Origin: Hyphomicrobium sp. ghe19
GTDB taxonomy: Bacteria > Pseudomonadota > Alphaproteobacteria > Rhizobiales > Hyphomicrobiaceae
Direction of reading: 5' to 3'
DNA length: 64,000 nucleotides
NCBI RefSeq assembly: GCF_902712875.1
Contig: NZ_LR743509.1
Coordinates: 4,533,501 to 4,597,500, forward strand
Part shown: piece after piece, positions 53,237 through 62,736 of the stretch
How positions within the stretch are numbered: the stretch's first letter is position 1
How the letters are laid out: each line of letters opens with the position of its first letter
The notes under the pieces: generated by a model
Told to the model about the DNA's origin: nothing
Database searches by the model: none
Seen by the model: the letters and a program-made list of their open reading frames with translations, nothing else
Program-made: the position numbers and the translations under genes

Positions 53237-55831
53237 ATGAATTTTGAACGGTACACGGACCGCGCCAAGGGCTTCGTTCAGGCAGCCCAGTCGCTGGCGC
53301 TACGCGAAAATCATCAACAGGTCACCCCCGCTCATCTCCTGAAAGTGCTGCTCGACGACCCGGAGGGTCTGGCGAGCGGTCTCATTCAGCGGTCGGGTGG
53401 AGATTCGCGGAAGGCGCTGCGTGAGGTCGAAGCCGATCTCGCCAAAAAGCCGAAGGTGACCGGCGGTTCCGGTCAGGTCTACGTCTCGCCCGAGATGGCG
53501 AGGATGTTCGATTCCGCCGAGAAGCTTGCCGACAAAGCGAGCGACAAGTTCGTCACGGCCGAGCGGCTGCTGCTCGCGTTGGCGCTCGACAACACGACGG
53601 ACGCCGGCAAGATCCTGCGCGACGCGGGCGTTACGGCGGACAAGCTCAATGGCGCCATCAACGACATTCGCAAGGGCCGCACGGCCGACACGGCGTCTGC
53701 CGAACAGGCCTATGATGCTTTGAAGCGCTATTCGCGCGATCTCACCGAAGCGGCGGCGACCGGCAAGCTCGATCCCGTTATCGGACGCGACGAAGAAATC
53801 CGCCGCACCATCCAAGTGCTGTCGCGGCGCACGAAGAACAATCCCGTTCTCATCGGCGAGCCCGGCGTCGGCAAGACGGCGATTGCCGAAGGCTTGGCGC
53901 AGCGCATCGTCAAGGGCGACGTGCCTGAAAGCCTCAAGAACAAAAAGCTGCTCTCGCTCGACATGGGCGCACTGATCGCGGGCGCCAAATATCGCGGCGA
54001 GTTCGAGGAGCGTTTGAAAGCCGTTCTGTCCGAGGTCGAGGCCGAAGGCGGCAACATCATTCTGTTCATCGACGAGCTGCATACCATCGTCGGCGCCGGC
54101 AAGACCGAGGGCTCGATGGATGCCGGCAACCTGTTGAAGCCTGCGCTCGCCCGCGGTGAACTCCACTGCGTCGGCGCGACGACGCTCGAAGAATATCGCA
54201 AGCACATCGAGAAGGACGCGGCGCTGGCGCGGCGCTTCCAGCCGATCTTCGTTTCTGAGCCGACAGTCGAGGATACGATCTCGATCCTGCGCGGCTTGAA
54301 AGAGAAGTACGAGCTGCATCATGGCGTGCGCATCACCGATAGCGCGCTGGTCGCTGCTGCAACGCTGTCGAACCGTTACATCACGGACCGCTTTCTGCCC
54401 GACAAGGCGATCGACCTCGTCGACGAAGCGGCGTCGCGTCTTCGGATGCAGGTCGATTCCAAACCCGAAGAGCTCGATGCGATCGATCGCGATCTGATGC
54501 AGCTGCTGATCGAACGCGAAGCCTTGAAGAAGGAAACGGATTCGGCTTCCAAGGATCGTCTTGGCCGCATCGAAAAGTCGATTGCCGATCTCGAAGAAAA
54601 GTCGAAAGCGATGACGCAGCGCTGGGAAGCCGAGAAGCAGAAGCTCGGTTCGGCGCAGAAGATCAAGGAAGAGCTCGACAACCTGCGGAACGAACTCGAG
54701 CAGGCGCAGCGCAAGGGTGACCTGGCGCGCGCGGGCGAGCTTCGTTACGGCCGAATACCCGAACTCGAAAGGAAGCTTCAAGCGGTCGAACAGCAGGAAG
54801 GCAAGGGTGCGCTTGTCGAAGAGGCGGTGACGCCGGATCAGATCGCGGCCGTCGTGTCGCGCTGGACGGGCGTGCCTGTCGACAAGATGCTCGAAGGCGA
54901 GCGCGAGAAGCTTCTCAAGATGGAGGACGCTCTCTCGAAGCGCGTCATCGGACAGCGGGAAGCCGTCGTCGCCGTGTCGACTGCGGTTCGCCGCGCCCGC
55001 GCCGGGCTGCAAGACCCGAACCGGCCGATCGGCTCGTTCATGTTCTTAGGCCCGACCGGCGTCGGCAAGACGGAGCTCACAAAAGCGCTCGCCGGATACC
55101 TCTTCGACGACGACACTGCGCTCATTCGGATCGACATGTCGGAGTACATGGAGAAGCATTCGGTTGCGCGCTTGATCGGCGCGCCTCCGGGATATGTCGG
55201 TTACGAAGAAGGCGGTGCGCTGACGGAAGCCGTGCGCCGGCGGCCGTATCAGATCATCCTCTTCGACGAGATTGAGAAGGCGCACCCGGATGTCTTCAAC
55301 GTGCTTCTGCAGGTGCTCGACGACGGGCGCCTGACGGACGGCCAGGGCCGCACGGTCGACTTCAAGAACACGCTGATCGTGCTGACGTCGAACATCGGCG
55401 CGGAATATCTCGTCAACCAGAAGGAAGGCGAGGACACCGAAGCCGTGCGCGAAGAGGTGATGGCGGAAGTCCGGACGAAGTTCAGGCCCGAGTTCCTGAA
55501 CCGTCTCGACGACATCATTCTGTTCCACCGCTTGCAGCGGAGCGAGATGACGAAGATCGTCGATATTCAGATCGGCCGTCTGCAGAAGCTGCTCGCGGAT
55601 CGCAAGATCAAGATCGAGCTGGACGATGCGGCGCGGCAGTGGATCGCCAACCGCGGCTACGATCCCGCTTACGGCGCGCGGCCATTGAAGCGCGTCATCC
55701 AGCGGACCGTGCAGGACCCGCTCGCCGAGAAGATCCTGGCGGGCGACGTGAAGGACGGCGACACCGTGCGCCTTTCCGTTGCCGACGGCGATCTGACGAT
55801 CAACGGGGTACGGGCGAAGGAGATTGCTTGA
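53237..55831 (+). CDS. clpB: ATP-dependent chaperone ClpB
   Basis: An 864-residue Hsp100 disaggregase, full family length. It has an N-domain (1-145, with [17 protein letters not shown]), AAA+ 1 with Walker [19 protein letters not shown] and Walker [14 protein letters not shown], a long coiled-coil middle domain (about 410-530, [20 protein letters not shown]) and AAA+ 2 with [19 protein letters not shown] and arginine finger region. The GYVGYEEGG pore loop is present. With DnaK it rescues aggregated proteins. No IGF/IGL tripeptide for ClpP is seen, as expected. Heat-shock promoter elements were not identified with confidence in the 195 bases upstream. Confidence 0.97.
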   Translation: MNFERYTDRAKGFVQAAQSLALRENHQQVTPAHLLKVLLDDPEGLASGLIQRSGGDSRKALREVEADLAKKPKVTGGSGQVYVSPEMARMFDSAEKLADKASDKFVTAERLLLALALDNTTDAGKILRDAGVTADKLNGAINDIRKGRTADTASAEQAYDALKRYSRDLTEAAATGKLDPVIGRDEEIRRTIQVLSRRTKNNPVLIGEPGVGKTAIAEGLAQRIVKGDVPESLKNKKLLSLDMGALIAGAKYRGEFEERLKAVLSEVEAEGGNIILFIDELHTIVGAGKTEGSMDAGNLLKPALARGELHCVGATTLEEYRKHIEKDAALARRFQPIFVSEPTVEDTISILRGLKEKYELHHGVRITDSALVAAATLSNRYITDRFLPDKAIDLVDEAASRLRMQVDSKPEELDAIDRDLMQLLIEREALKKETDSASKDRLGRIEKSIADLEEKSKAMTQRWEAEKQKLGSAQKIKEELDNLRNELEQAQRKGDLARAGELRYGRIPELERKLQAVEQQEGKGALVEEAVTPDQIAAVVSRWTGVPVDKMLEGEREKLLKMEDALSKRVIGQREAVVAVSTAVRRARAGLQDPNRPIGSFMFLGPTGVGKTELTKALAGYLFDDDTALIRIDMSEYMEKHSVARLIGAPPGYVGYEEGGALTEAVRRRPYQIILFDEIEKAHPDVFNVLLQVLDDGRLTDGQGRTVDFKNTLIVLTSNIGAEYLVNQKEGEDTEAVREEVMAEVRTKFRPEFLNRLDDIILFHRLQRSEMTKIVDIQIGRLQKLLADRKIKIELDDAARQWIANRGYDPAYGARPLKRVIQRTVQDPLAEKILAGDVKDGDTVRLSVADGDLTINGVRAKEIA

Positions 55832-56476
55832 TGCTTTGTCCCCGGCGACTGCGCGCTCTGCGCAGTCGGCCGACGGGGACGGCTCGTCAAGCATTTCGCG
55901 GCCATCAAGGTCTCCATCGATCCCAGCGTCCGCTATGGCTGCAGTTCGACGAATAAACAATCGACCGGGACGTCACTCCTCGGGGATGTTTGCTTGCGGC
56001 GCCGCTGTCGCCGCTTGTTTCAAGTAGGCGCGTTTCTTCCTGCAAAACTGCGCGCAATTCATCCTTGAGTTTCGACATCAGCTGTTGCCATCGAACGCGA
56101 GTGAAGGCCGTGTTGCGTTCGAGCTTTATCTTCTGGTTCGCAAAAGATCGCCAGGGAAAAACTATCCCCGCTCTATCGGCGCACAGCCTACGTATCTTAC
56201 CGCGCTGGACAAAGGGCAGAAGCTCGTGCCGCGAACGTTGAGCGGGCATGCAGGGCCGCCCTTCGAGACGATCAAGCCGGGGATTTGCTGCCTGCCGCGC
56301 GACACGCATCAAGGGATGTGCGGCGCGGTGAGCATCGCGTTCGCTTCTGACCCAATCCGGCGCCAAGTATCGATCGCGATGCTGCGCTGACGCGCAGAGG
56401 TGCCGCGTCCCTGTGCCCACTGCATCGGCGCTTTGGCCTTGGAGCGGAAGCAGGTGCGGAGCAACTGCGAAGGGTT
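55832..56476. other. Gene-poor stretch downstream of clpB
   Basis: Several open frames exist on both strands but none has a ribosome site, family motif or convincing codon pattern. The best is a minus-strand frame from 56078 (MSKLKDELRAVLQEETRLLE onward, 57 residues) that begins like a small helical protein and then loses sense. The stretch separates core genes from a methyltransferase/glycosyltransferase pair. Confidence 0.4.
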
Positions 56477-57265
56477 TCAGCCGTGCCAGATCGGCGGCAG
56501 CAGGATGTCTTGCCGATCCTCAGCGTTGGTCCGGTCGAGCAGATGTGGAAACCGTGTCGCGGGCATCGCGTTCTCTACCCGGTCGCGCCGGAGTAACGTC
56601 AATTCATGCACGCGCGGTATCTCAATGTCACCCGCGGTGACGAGGCCGCCATAGTTGTTCGGATGATTGTGCACGATGTAGAACTTTTCGAGCAGCCGAT
56701 CCATCACCGCTTTGATGACCTGGAAGGCATGTTTGTCCATCAGTCGTTCCATATCGTGCAGCTCAACGATAATGATGCGGAAGCGCGCGAGATTTTTCTC
56801 GGAAATATTGAGCAACGCTTGCCACTCAGCGCCCTCGATATCCATCTGCAGCAACAAATCGCCGCCGCTAGGATCAAAAGTATCGATCCACTTATCGAGC
56901 GTGATGAATAGATCATTGTTCAACACGCCAATGTATTTTTTGAGGAACGTGCTTTTGGTCTCGTCCTTAATCGGATTAAAGTTCACGCTGGCGTCGGCTA
57001 GGTGACATGGGATGTCGCGCGCAATGAGCGTTTCCTCAAAGGTTGCCCGGTTGTCGACGCCGGGCGAGAAGCAGGCGGTGATGCCGTCCAAATCATTCGG
57101 AACGAGGTAGCCGCCGTCGCCTGAGCAACCGATGCGCACAAGTTCGTGCTCAGTCGTAACCGGGTGCATGCGCCGGATTAACGCGCGAACATCGTTCGGA
57201 TCCGCGATCTTTGCGATTGAAATGCCTAACTGAAGAGCCGTTGATACAGCCAGATGTTTCAGCAC
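56477..57265 (-). CDS. FkbM-family methyltransferase
   Basis: A 262-residue SAM-dependent methyltransferase of the FkbM type. Markers are LVRIGCSGDGGYLVPNDLDG, the acidic loop LLLQMDIEGAEWQALLNIS and IIIVELHDMERL. FkbM enzymes O-methylate sugars or polyketides, often in surface polysaccharide loci. The gene lies 81 bases downstream of a membrane glycosyltransferase on the same strand, fitting envelope glycan modification. Lower GC and A/T-ending codons than the flanking clpB suggest acquisition. Confidence 0.8.
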   Translation of the reverse strand: MLKHLAVSTALQLGISIAKIADPNDVRALIRRMHPVTTEHELVRIGCSGDGGYLVPNDLDGITACFSPGVDNRATFEETLIARDIPCHLADASVNFNPIKDETKSTFLKKYIGVLNNDLFITLDKWIDTFDPSGGDLLLQMDIEGAEWQALLNISEKNLARFRIIIVELHDMERLMDKHAFQVIKAVMDRLLEKFYIVHNHPNNYGGLVTAGDIEIPRVHELTLLRRDRVENAMPATRFPHLLDRTNAEDRQDILLPPIWHG

Positions 57266-57346
57266 GATGATGCTTCCAGGAGTCTTCTAAGCTCAAAGCC
57301 AAGTCGGCGAGCAAGATAGCGCCTGGTAATACAATAGTCGACAAAC

Positions 57347-58813
57347 CTATTCAAATCTAAGTAAAATCGAGTGGTCTAATGCCAGGCGAGACATTATTCG
57401 TCCTTTGCCTTGCGCAATAATCGCTGGTGCGTCCGTTGAGGGAACCACGATCCATGCGGGTTTAGCGATCGTCGATATCGTATTTGCACGGATTGTCGTG
57501 ACCCTGGAGGGCACATACGAAAATTCATTCAGGCCCGCGCGCGGATCTGTCCGATAAATTGGAGCGGGCGCATTGCGGACGAGCTCAACGATTTGTGCAC
57601 CGCTGATTTTCGAATGAATATAAGCTGGTGTGATCAGCCCATCGAAAACTGAATGGACCGCCGCATATCCCAACAAAACCGTCGTGATACAAATGCCGCT
57701 CGCGACGAGGACTGTCCTGCGCTCCGACAAAGCGTCGTAGGCGATGCCCCCGAGCACGCATAGTGGCAGCACCATCGGCAAGACATAGCGGGGATTGACC
57801 TCGGCTGGCCAAAACAGAATGACCACGGTGCAGGCGAAAGCGTAGCAGCTCAGTGCCAGCACAAAATTTTGCGGGACGGTTTTTTTGACGGAACTGCGGC
57901 CCGTCAGCAGTAGGGCGATAGCCATCAACGCCGCTGGAAGAGACTCGAAAAAGAAGTCGGCCGCATTGGCGAGCGGGTGCGGCTGAGCGATCCCGGGAGA
58001 TGCAAGCCTTGTGTATCTCAACCATTCGCTTTGATCACCGGGAACGAAGACATATGCGTACCATAAGCCGGTGGGGATGGCCGCCAGAAAGCCCGCTAGA
58101 ATGAGGCCCGGAATTTGCCACCACGTAGAGGTCATGGCGACGAAGGTCAGAAGACCAAGCATGAAATAGGCAACGGGCTGAGGTCCCTTCATCAGTGCCG
58201 CTACCGCCAGAAGTCCGCCAATTCCAATCCAGCAACTGAGAGAAATTCGCCCGGTGGCATATGAGCGCCACCAAACGAGGAATGCGCCGAACAATACGAC
58301 TGCGAGTGGAATGTCGGCCACCGACGTCACGTAATATCGCATGACGATGGGGCTCGCTAAAAATAGGGCCGCCCCAAACACGGCCGCTTCGGCGCTCGCC
58401 ACGGGCCGCAAGGCGCGCCAAACCAGCAGAATACCGGACAGAAGAGATAGAATTATTGGGAGACGTGCAATGAATGGACTGACGTGGCCGAACGGCAGGC
58501 TAATCGCCGCTATCAGCCAGGATAGAAGCGTCGGGCGCTCTATCCAACGCGCATTGTAGATGTGCGGAGTAAGCCAATTCCCATCGTCCAACGCGCTTTG
58601 AGCAATCGTTACAGTCAGTCCTTCAACATAATGGTACCCATGAAAAAGCGCTGGCGGCACCGAGACCAGGAGACAGACGCCGATCAGCAAGGGAAGCGAG
58701 AAATCTCGACCCGCTACTGCCCCCCACAATTGAATGACTCGTTGGGCTGCTCGTTGCAGAGCTGCCGCCCGCCCATTTTCACCGAGGGGGAAACCAACAA
58801 TTTCATTCGTCAT
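57347..58813 (-). CDS. GT39/ArnT-type membrane glycosyltransferase
   Basis: A 488-residue polytopic protein with about eleven helices. The first outer loop holds the GT-C catalytic acid region (FHGYHYVEGLTVTIAQSALD) followed by the substrate-loop pattern GNWLTPHIYNARWIERPTLL, which corresponds to GDWL.P...KPPL in ArnT/PMT enzymes. Such enzymes move a sugar from an undecaprenyl or dolichyl phosphate donor to lipid A, glycan or protein in the periplasm. Acceptor unknown. The C-terminal 90 residues form a soluble domain (PIYRTDPRAGLNEFSYVPSR). Its FkbM partner follows. Confidence 0.75.
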   Translation of the reverse strand: MTNEIVGFPLGENGRAAALQRAAQRVIQLWGAVAGRDFSLPLLIGVCLLVSVPPALFHGYHYVEGLTVTIAQSALDDGNWLTPHIYNARWIERPTLLSWLIAAISLPFGHVSPFIARLPIILSLLSGILLVWRALRPVASAEAAVFGAALFLASPIVMRYYVTSVADIPLAVVLFGAFLVWWRSYATGRISLSCWIGIGGLLAVAALMKGPQPVAYFMLGLLTFVAMTSTWWQIPGLILAGFLAAIPTGLWYAYVFVPGDQSEWLRYTRLASPGIAQPHPLANAADFFFESLPAALMAIALLLTGRSSVKKTVPQNFVLALSCYAFACTVVILFWPAEVNPRYVLPMVLPLCVLGGIAYDALSERRTVLVASGICITTVLLGYAAVHSVFDGLITPAYIHSKISGAQIVELVRNAPAPIYRTDPRAGLNEFSYVPSRVTTIRANTISTIAKPAWIVVPSTDAPAIIAQGKGRIMSRLALDHSILLRFE

Positions 58814-59014
58814 TTTATTTTGGGTGCCTGACGGAGACAGGAAATCGAGAGCTTATATATCTGATCACCTGCTTCTCATCGAAGGCGGAATAGCGCCGGC
58901 ATTCTTACTGTTCTGTAAGCATTTCGCTTTGCAGGTCGCTGTGGTGCATCAATGCAAACGCCACGCTCTCTTGGGCTGTCGTGATCCAAAGACGACCTTC
59001 CACATTTGAAAGGA

Positions 59015-59040
59015 GAACGCCCCTTGAGCGAGGGGCGTTC
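59015..59040 (-). terminator. Terminator after the DUF1254 gene
   Basis: GAACGCCCCT and AGGGGCGTTC pair perfectly over 10 bases around a 6-base loop, 9 bases past the stop of the minus-strand gene. On that strand it is followed by TCCTTTC. Confidence 0.8.
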
Positions 59041-59048
59041 TTATGACC

Positions 59049-60533
59049 TCACTGGGCTGTCACCGGCGCGATGCCTAGGCTCCGCACCACAGGCGGCGGG
59101 TTCCATTTGCCGGTGAGCGCATCGGATTGCGGGGCGTAGAGGCGCAAGGTGAGATTGAACGGCCCTTCTGGTGCAGGCAGCCAGTTCGCTTCTTTATCGG
59201 CGCCGGGGCTGTCATTTTGAAAATAGAGATCGAGTGAGCCGTCCGCGTTGAACTTGAAGGGCATCCAGCTGCTGACAGCGAAGCGATTTAGATCGTTGGC
59301 AACCTGGAACCCCTCATCATCGTAGAGCGTGATTGACCAGAAGGCGTTGACCGGCGGCATCGTCGCCTTGTCAAAATGGATTGTGTATTTATTGGCGCCG
59401 TCGAGAGGCTTGCCAGTGTCGTCTGCGAGGTTTGCTGGATAGATCGCGTCCTCGGGCAGGTTGGCGCCGAGGCCAAATTGGGTGATCAGGGCTCGTTTCA
59501 GATAGTAGTTGCCGTAGACGCCCATCGTGTCGGTGTTCATCGACCAGCCGTTGGCCACGCGTGCCAATGTCGGGAGCTTCCATTTGATGAGCTGCTGCGC
59601 GTCCTGCGGAGCCGTCTCAAGCGCCTTTTGAACGGCGGGATCCAACTTGGTGATGTCGAAGCTCTTGCCGGGCTCAATGCCGATATGGCGCATCTGCGCG
59701 ATGATCGGTTGATCCGTAATGTGCGGAGGGTGCAGCTTCAAAAGTTCGGCGGCATAAGCAAAGAATTTGCCGGCAGGCATTGTATCGACGAGGGTTTTGG
59801 GCGGCGTCTTCACGTCGACGCTCGGATCAATCTTGGCTTCGATCGGCGCCGGGGCTTTGCCCCATTCGGAGAGCGGCGTGATCTTGAAGCCTGACTGGAT
59901 TTCGTGAACCGCATCGTAATCCGCCGGGCCATCCGTCTTCGTGCGTCCAATAATCCAGACGTAAGGCGTCGGGGCGTCGATGAGCTGGGTGTCTTTCGGC
60001 AGCCCGAAATCCTCAATCATCTTTCCTTTCAGTTCGGGCTTCCAGCCCGGCGGCACGAGAACAAAGTTACCGGCTTGTGTTCCGGTCGTTCGCCAGCCGG
60101 GTGACGCAAAGACATCCGTCCACATATCGAGCATCGGCAGAAGATAGTACCGCCCATGCGTATCGGGCACCGAGACAACGACGGGCTCTTTCGTGAGATC
60201 AAGCCAGGCGCTCGAATAGAGCGTATCGAAATTCGGGCGGACGACGACCCGCATGTCGGCAGTCGGATAGGATTCTATGTTGGCGAAGGTATTCATCGGA
60301 CCACCGATCGATTCCTCGCCGGCCGGCGTATTGATTAGCTGCTTCCGGGTCAGATCCATCGTCACGGGGGAATAGAAATACAGGTAGGCATTGACGGCGA
60401 TGTCGTGTGCTTCCTGGGGGGTGATGCTCTGGGCTCTTACCGCCGTCGATTGACCGATCACTACGGCAAAGGACCAAGCGGCAATCGACGCGCTTATACA
60501 TAGGCGTCGTCCTCGCGCTGAACGTTCTGGCAT
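59049..60533 (-). CDS. Exported DUF1254/DUF1214 protein
   Basis: A 494-residue protein from ATG 60533 (AGGAG 10 bases upstream). A signal peptide (about 8-35, LCISASIAAWSFAVVIGQST, cleavage near VRAQ) leads to the DUF1254 domain (about 45-180; AYLYFYSPVTMDLTRKQLIN, VVVRPNFDTLYSSAWLDL, YYLLPMLDMWTDVFASPG). The C-terminal DUF1214 domain (about 370-485; FWSITLYDDEGFQVANDLNR, WLPAPEGPFNLTLRLYAP) follows. These proteins are periplasmic, widespread in soil and methylotrophic bacteria and of unknown biochemical role. It stands alone, divergent from tsdA. Confidence 0.88.
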   Translation of the reverse strand: MPERSARGRRLCISASIAAWSFAVVIGQSTAVRAQSITPQEAHDIAVNAYLYFYSPVTMDLTRKQLINTPAGEESIGGPMNTFANIESYPTADMRVVVRPNFDTLYSSAWLDLTKEPVVVSVPDTHGRYYLLPMLDMWTDVFASPGWRTTGTQAGNFVLVPPGWKPELKGKMIEDFGLPKDTQLIDAPTPYVWIIGRTKTDGPADYDAVHEIQSGFKITPLSEWGKAPAPIEAKIDPSVDVKTPPKTLVDTMPAGKFFAYAAELLKLHPPHITDQPIIAQMRHIGIEPGKSFDITKLDPAVQKALETAPQDAQQLIKWKLPTLARVANGWSMNTDTMGVYGNYYLKRALITQFGLGANLPEDAIYPANLADDTGKPLDGANKYTIHFDKATMPPVNAFWSITLYDDEGFQVANDLNRFAVSSWMPFKFNADGSLDLYFQNDSPGADKEANWLPAPEGPFNLTLRLYAPQSDALTGKWNPPPVVRSLGIAPVTAQ

Positions 60534-60657
60534 CTTGCAGGCTCCTGCCCTCTCGACACCCCGTGGCCCTATGAAAACACTTCTTTTCCTGCGAACGCGC
60601 GAGATCCCGTTGCAAAAGGTAAACAACGAATTTCGCGTCTGGATAACGAGCGTCTGC

Positions 60658-60685
60658 TGGATCCGGGCCTTCGCGGGGATGTCGG
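60658..60685 (+). repeat. Dispersed palindromic repeat (copy 2, diverged)
   Basis: TGGATCCGGGCCTTCGCGGG followed by GATGTCGG differs at only a few positions from 52524-52551 and has the same orientation. It lies in the gap between the divergent DUF1254 and tsdA-like genes. Confidence 0.5.
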
Positions 60686-60758
60686 TCGGGCGGGTATTTT
60701 GCGGCCGTTAACGCTTCCGAGGTTAGAGGATAGGTCCTACTAGCTGCGCGGGGGGCCA

Positions 60759-61601
60759 ATGAGCGGACCAAATGCCAAGGGAATAGTGCTGCTCGTTGGG
60801 CTGACAGCAGGGCTCATCGGACTTGGTGCCGGATACATCGTGTGGGGATGGCCACCTAACTGGTACGCATCTCGCGACGTCTTCAAGCTTCCGGCAACTC
60901 CTGAAAACCAGTTGATCCAGTATGGATGGCAGCTCGTTACGGAGACGCCGCATTTGATCGGCAAGAGCGCCTCGGATCCGGCATTACGATATGCCGGCAA
61001 CGATTTGGCTTGCACGCAATGTCATTTGAAAGCCGGGAGCAAACCGTTCGCAGCACCTTTTGTTTCGACGTTCGCGTCATTCCCCATGATGGCGAACGAT
61101 GAAGTCGTGACGCTCTCCGAGCGCATCAATGGGTGCATGACGCGCAGTATGAATGGCCAGCCGCTGCCCGAAAACGGACGCGAGATGGATGCCCTCATCG
61201 CCTACATGCGATTTGTTGGAAAAGACTCTCCGGAAGGTGTGCGGGTGGCCGGGATGGGACTGCTGCCGCTAGCGCCGGCACAGCAAAAACCGGACCGTGA
61301 GCGCGGTGAGAAAATTTTCTCCGACTCATGTGCCAGCTGTCACGGAACGAACGGTCAGGGCCAACGTGGATTGCCACCCGAGGTTGGTTTTTCGGTGCCG
61401 CCGCTGTGGGGCGCAGATTCGTTCAATTCAGAAGCGGGCATGAGCCATATAGAAACTGCCGCGGCCTTCATCCGAGCCAACATGCCCTACTTAACGACGG
61501 ACTATCGCAATCCGTTTTTGAGCGAACAGCAGGCATGGGACGTAGCGGCTTACGTTACATCGCAGCCGCGGCCGTCCAAGCCTTCGGAACAGCCTCGCTG
61601 A
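60759..61601 (+). CDS. tsdA: Dihaem cytochrome c, TsdA-type thiosulfate dehydrogenase
   Basis: A 280-residue dihaem protein with an N-terminal membrane anchor or signal (about 8-30). Haem 1 binds at C85-TQ-C88-H89 and haem 2 at C191-AS-C194-H195. Between them, FVSTFASFPMMANDEV and INGCMTRSMNGQPLP match TsdA; Cys126 corresponds to the unusual Cys haem ligand of TsdA, and Met242 (NMPYLT) can serve haem 2. TsdA oxidises two thiosulfates to tetrathionate in the periplasm; Hyphomicrobium denitrificans is known to use such an enzyme. The next gene, another cytochrome c, may accept its electrons. Uncleaved anchoring is possible because no clear cleavage site is seen. Confidence 0.8.
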   Translation: MSGPNAKGIVLLVGLTAGLIGLGAGYIVWGWPPNWYASRDVFKLPATPENQLIQYGWQLVTETPHLIGKSASDPALRYAGNDLACTQCHLKAGSKPFAAPFVSTFASFPMMANDEVVTLSERINGCMTRSMNGQPLPENGREMDALIAYMRFVGKDSPEGVRVAGMGLLPLAPAQQKPDRERGEKIFSDSCASCHGTNGQGQRGLPPEVGFSVPPLWGADSFNSEAGMSHIETAAAFIRANMPYLTTDYRNPFLSEQQAWDVAAYVTSQPRPSKPSEQPR

Positions 61602-61752
61602 TAGAAGCAGGTCCGCGAATAATCAGATGCGGAATTCGCCGCGAACGGCGCCGCGTGTAACTTGTCGGATTTGTAAACGTTTCGAGAGGAACACTGCTTA
61701 TTCTTCCACGTTCATCATCCGTCGAAGCATCTCAAACTTTCCTCCAGGTCGC

Positions 61753-62181
61753 ATGAAAAAAATTTCCCTTCAGGCCGGCGTCGTTCTCGTCGCCGCAGCC
61801 GCAACTCTCTATTGCCTCGGCACGACCGCGGCAGTTCTCGCTCAAAGCAATCCCTCCAACGACGACCTCGAGCTGGCCTTCAACGGCCATTGCCGCGAGT
61901 GTCACGCGTTCGACAAGGGCGACAATCGATTGGGTCCGACGCTTTACGGCGTCGTCGGCCGGAAGGCGGGGACCGTTCCAGGCTTTGAATATTCGGATTC
62001 GCTCAAGAGTTCGGGCATCACTTGGGACGAGAAGACGCTCGACCAATGGATCACCAATCCGAATGCGGTCGTGCCGGGGAACAACATGGGCGCGATCTTC
62101 AGCGGGCTAGCGGATGCGGGCGAGCGCGCGAAGATCATCGCCTTCCTCAAGCAGGATACGAAGTCGGGCAACAAGATGTGA
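61753..62181 (+). CDS. Class I cytochrome c (cytochrome c2-like)
   Basis: A 142-residue periplasmic cytochrome from ATG 61753. Signal peptide is about 1-31 (AGVVLVAAAATLYCLGTTAA, cleavage at VLAQ). The haem site is C47-RE-C50-H51 and the probable sixth ligand Met112 lies in VPGNNMGAIFSGL. GPTLYGVVGRKAGTVPGFEY is characteristic of mitochondrial-type cytochrome c. It should shuttle electrons to a terminal oxidase. It lies 151 bases after the tsdA-like gene on the same strand, suggesting that the two work together as TsdA and acceptor. Confidence 0.9.
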   Translation: MKKISLQAGVVLVAAAATLYCLGTTAAVLAQSNPSNDDLELAFNGHCRECHAFDKGDNRLGPTLYGVVGRKAGTVPGFEYSDSLKSSGITWDEKTLDQWITNPNAVVPGNNMGAIFSGLADAGERAKIIAFLKQDTKSGNKM

Positions 62182-62200
62182 GGTGCTGATTGCAATAGGT

Positions 62201-62221
62201 GACACGCCTTTGGCGCGTGTC
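62201..62221 (+). terminator. Hairpin after cytochrome c gene
   Basis: GACACGC (62201-62207) pairs with GCGTGTC (62215-62221), 19 bases after the stop. A larger structured palindrome GCGATCGGCG / CGCCGATCGC with an inner CTCCA/TGGAG stem follows at 62229-62269. Neither has a strong T-run; together they probably separate the converging transcripts. Confidence 0.5.
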
Positions 62222-62279
62222 TGTGATTGCGATCGGCGACTCCACTCCGTGGAGCCGGCCGCCGATCGCGGAAGACTGA

Positions 62280-62540
62280 TTAGTTGCGCGGACGATCACG
62301 ATCGCGATCGCGGTTGTAACGGGCGCGGTGGTAACAGCGCTTCGCGCCGATTTTGCACGCGATGTTCGGACCGGCGGTGTAGCCGATGACGCCGCCTGCG
62401 ACGAGGCCGACGGGACCAAATACAACTGCTCCTGCGAGGCCGCCTAATGCTGCATCGGTCACGCGTTCATAAGCGTTGGCGGCGGCCGGTCCGATGACAA
62501 TGCCTGCGGCGACGACAAGACAGCCTGCAAAGGTCTTCAT
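62280..62540 (-). CDS. Small exported glycine-zipper protein
   Basis: Eighty-six residues. A signal peptide (about 1-23, GCLVVAAGIVIGPAAANAYE) is followed by a glycine-zipper helix hairpin (about 31-56, ALGGLAGAVVFGPVGLVAGG, VIGYTAGP), two cysteines (CKIGAKRC) and a tail of Arg/Asp dipeptides (YNRDRDRDRPRN). Glycine-zipper proteins sit in or near the outer membrane. Function unknown. It converges with the cytochrome c gene. Confidence 0.75.
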   Translation of the reverse strand: MKTFAGCLVVAAGIVIGPAAANAYERVTDAALGGLAGAVVFGPVGLVAGGVIGYTAGPNIACKIGAKRCYHRARYNRDRDRDRPRN

Positions 62541-62736
62541 GGTTCTTCCCTCCGTGGTTTCGTCCCCCGCGGACGTGTTGAGACCCAGATCGCATCATCC
62601 GCGATTCGAAATCTGATGACGACCCCGAGCTTTCCATCAGAGTATTCACAAATGGTTTCTGAGATTTTTTCGCGCGCGGGTTATTCTCGTGATGCGCAAA
62701 CGCGAGATGCACGGCGGCGAACGAAACAGAACGGCG

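Noticed and set aside
53300..55012. 570-codon minus-strand open frame
   Set aside because: Antisense to clpB; no family motif.
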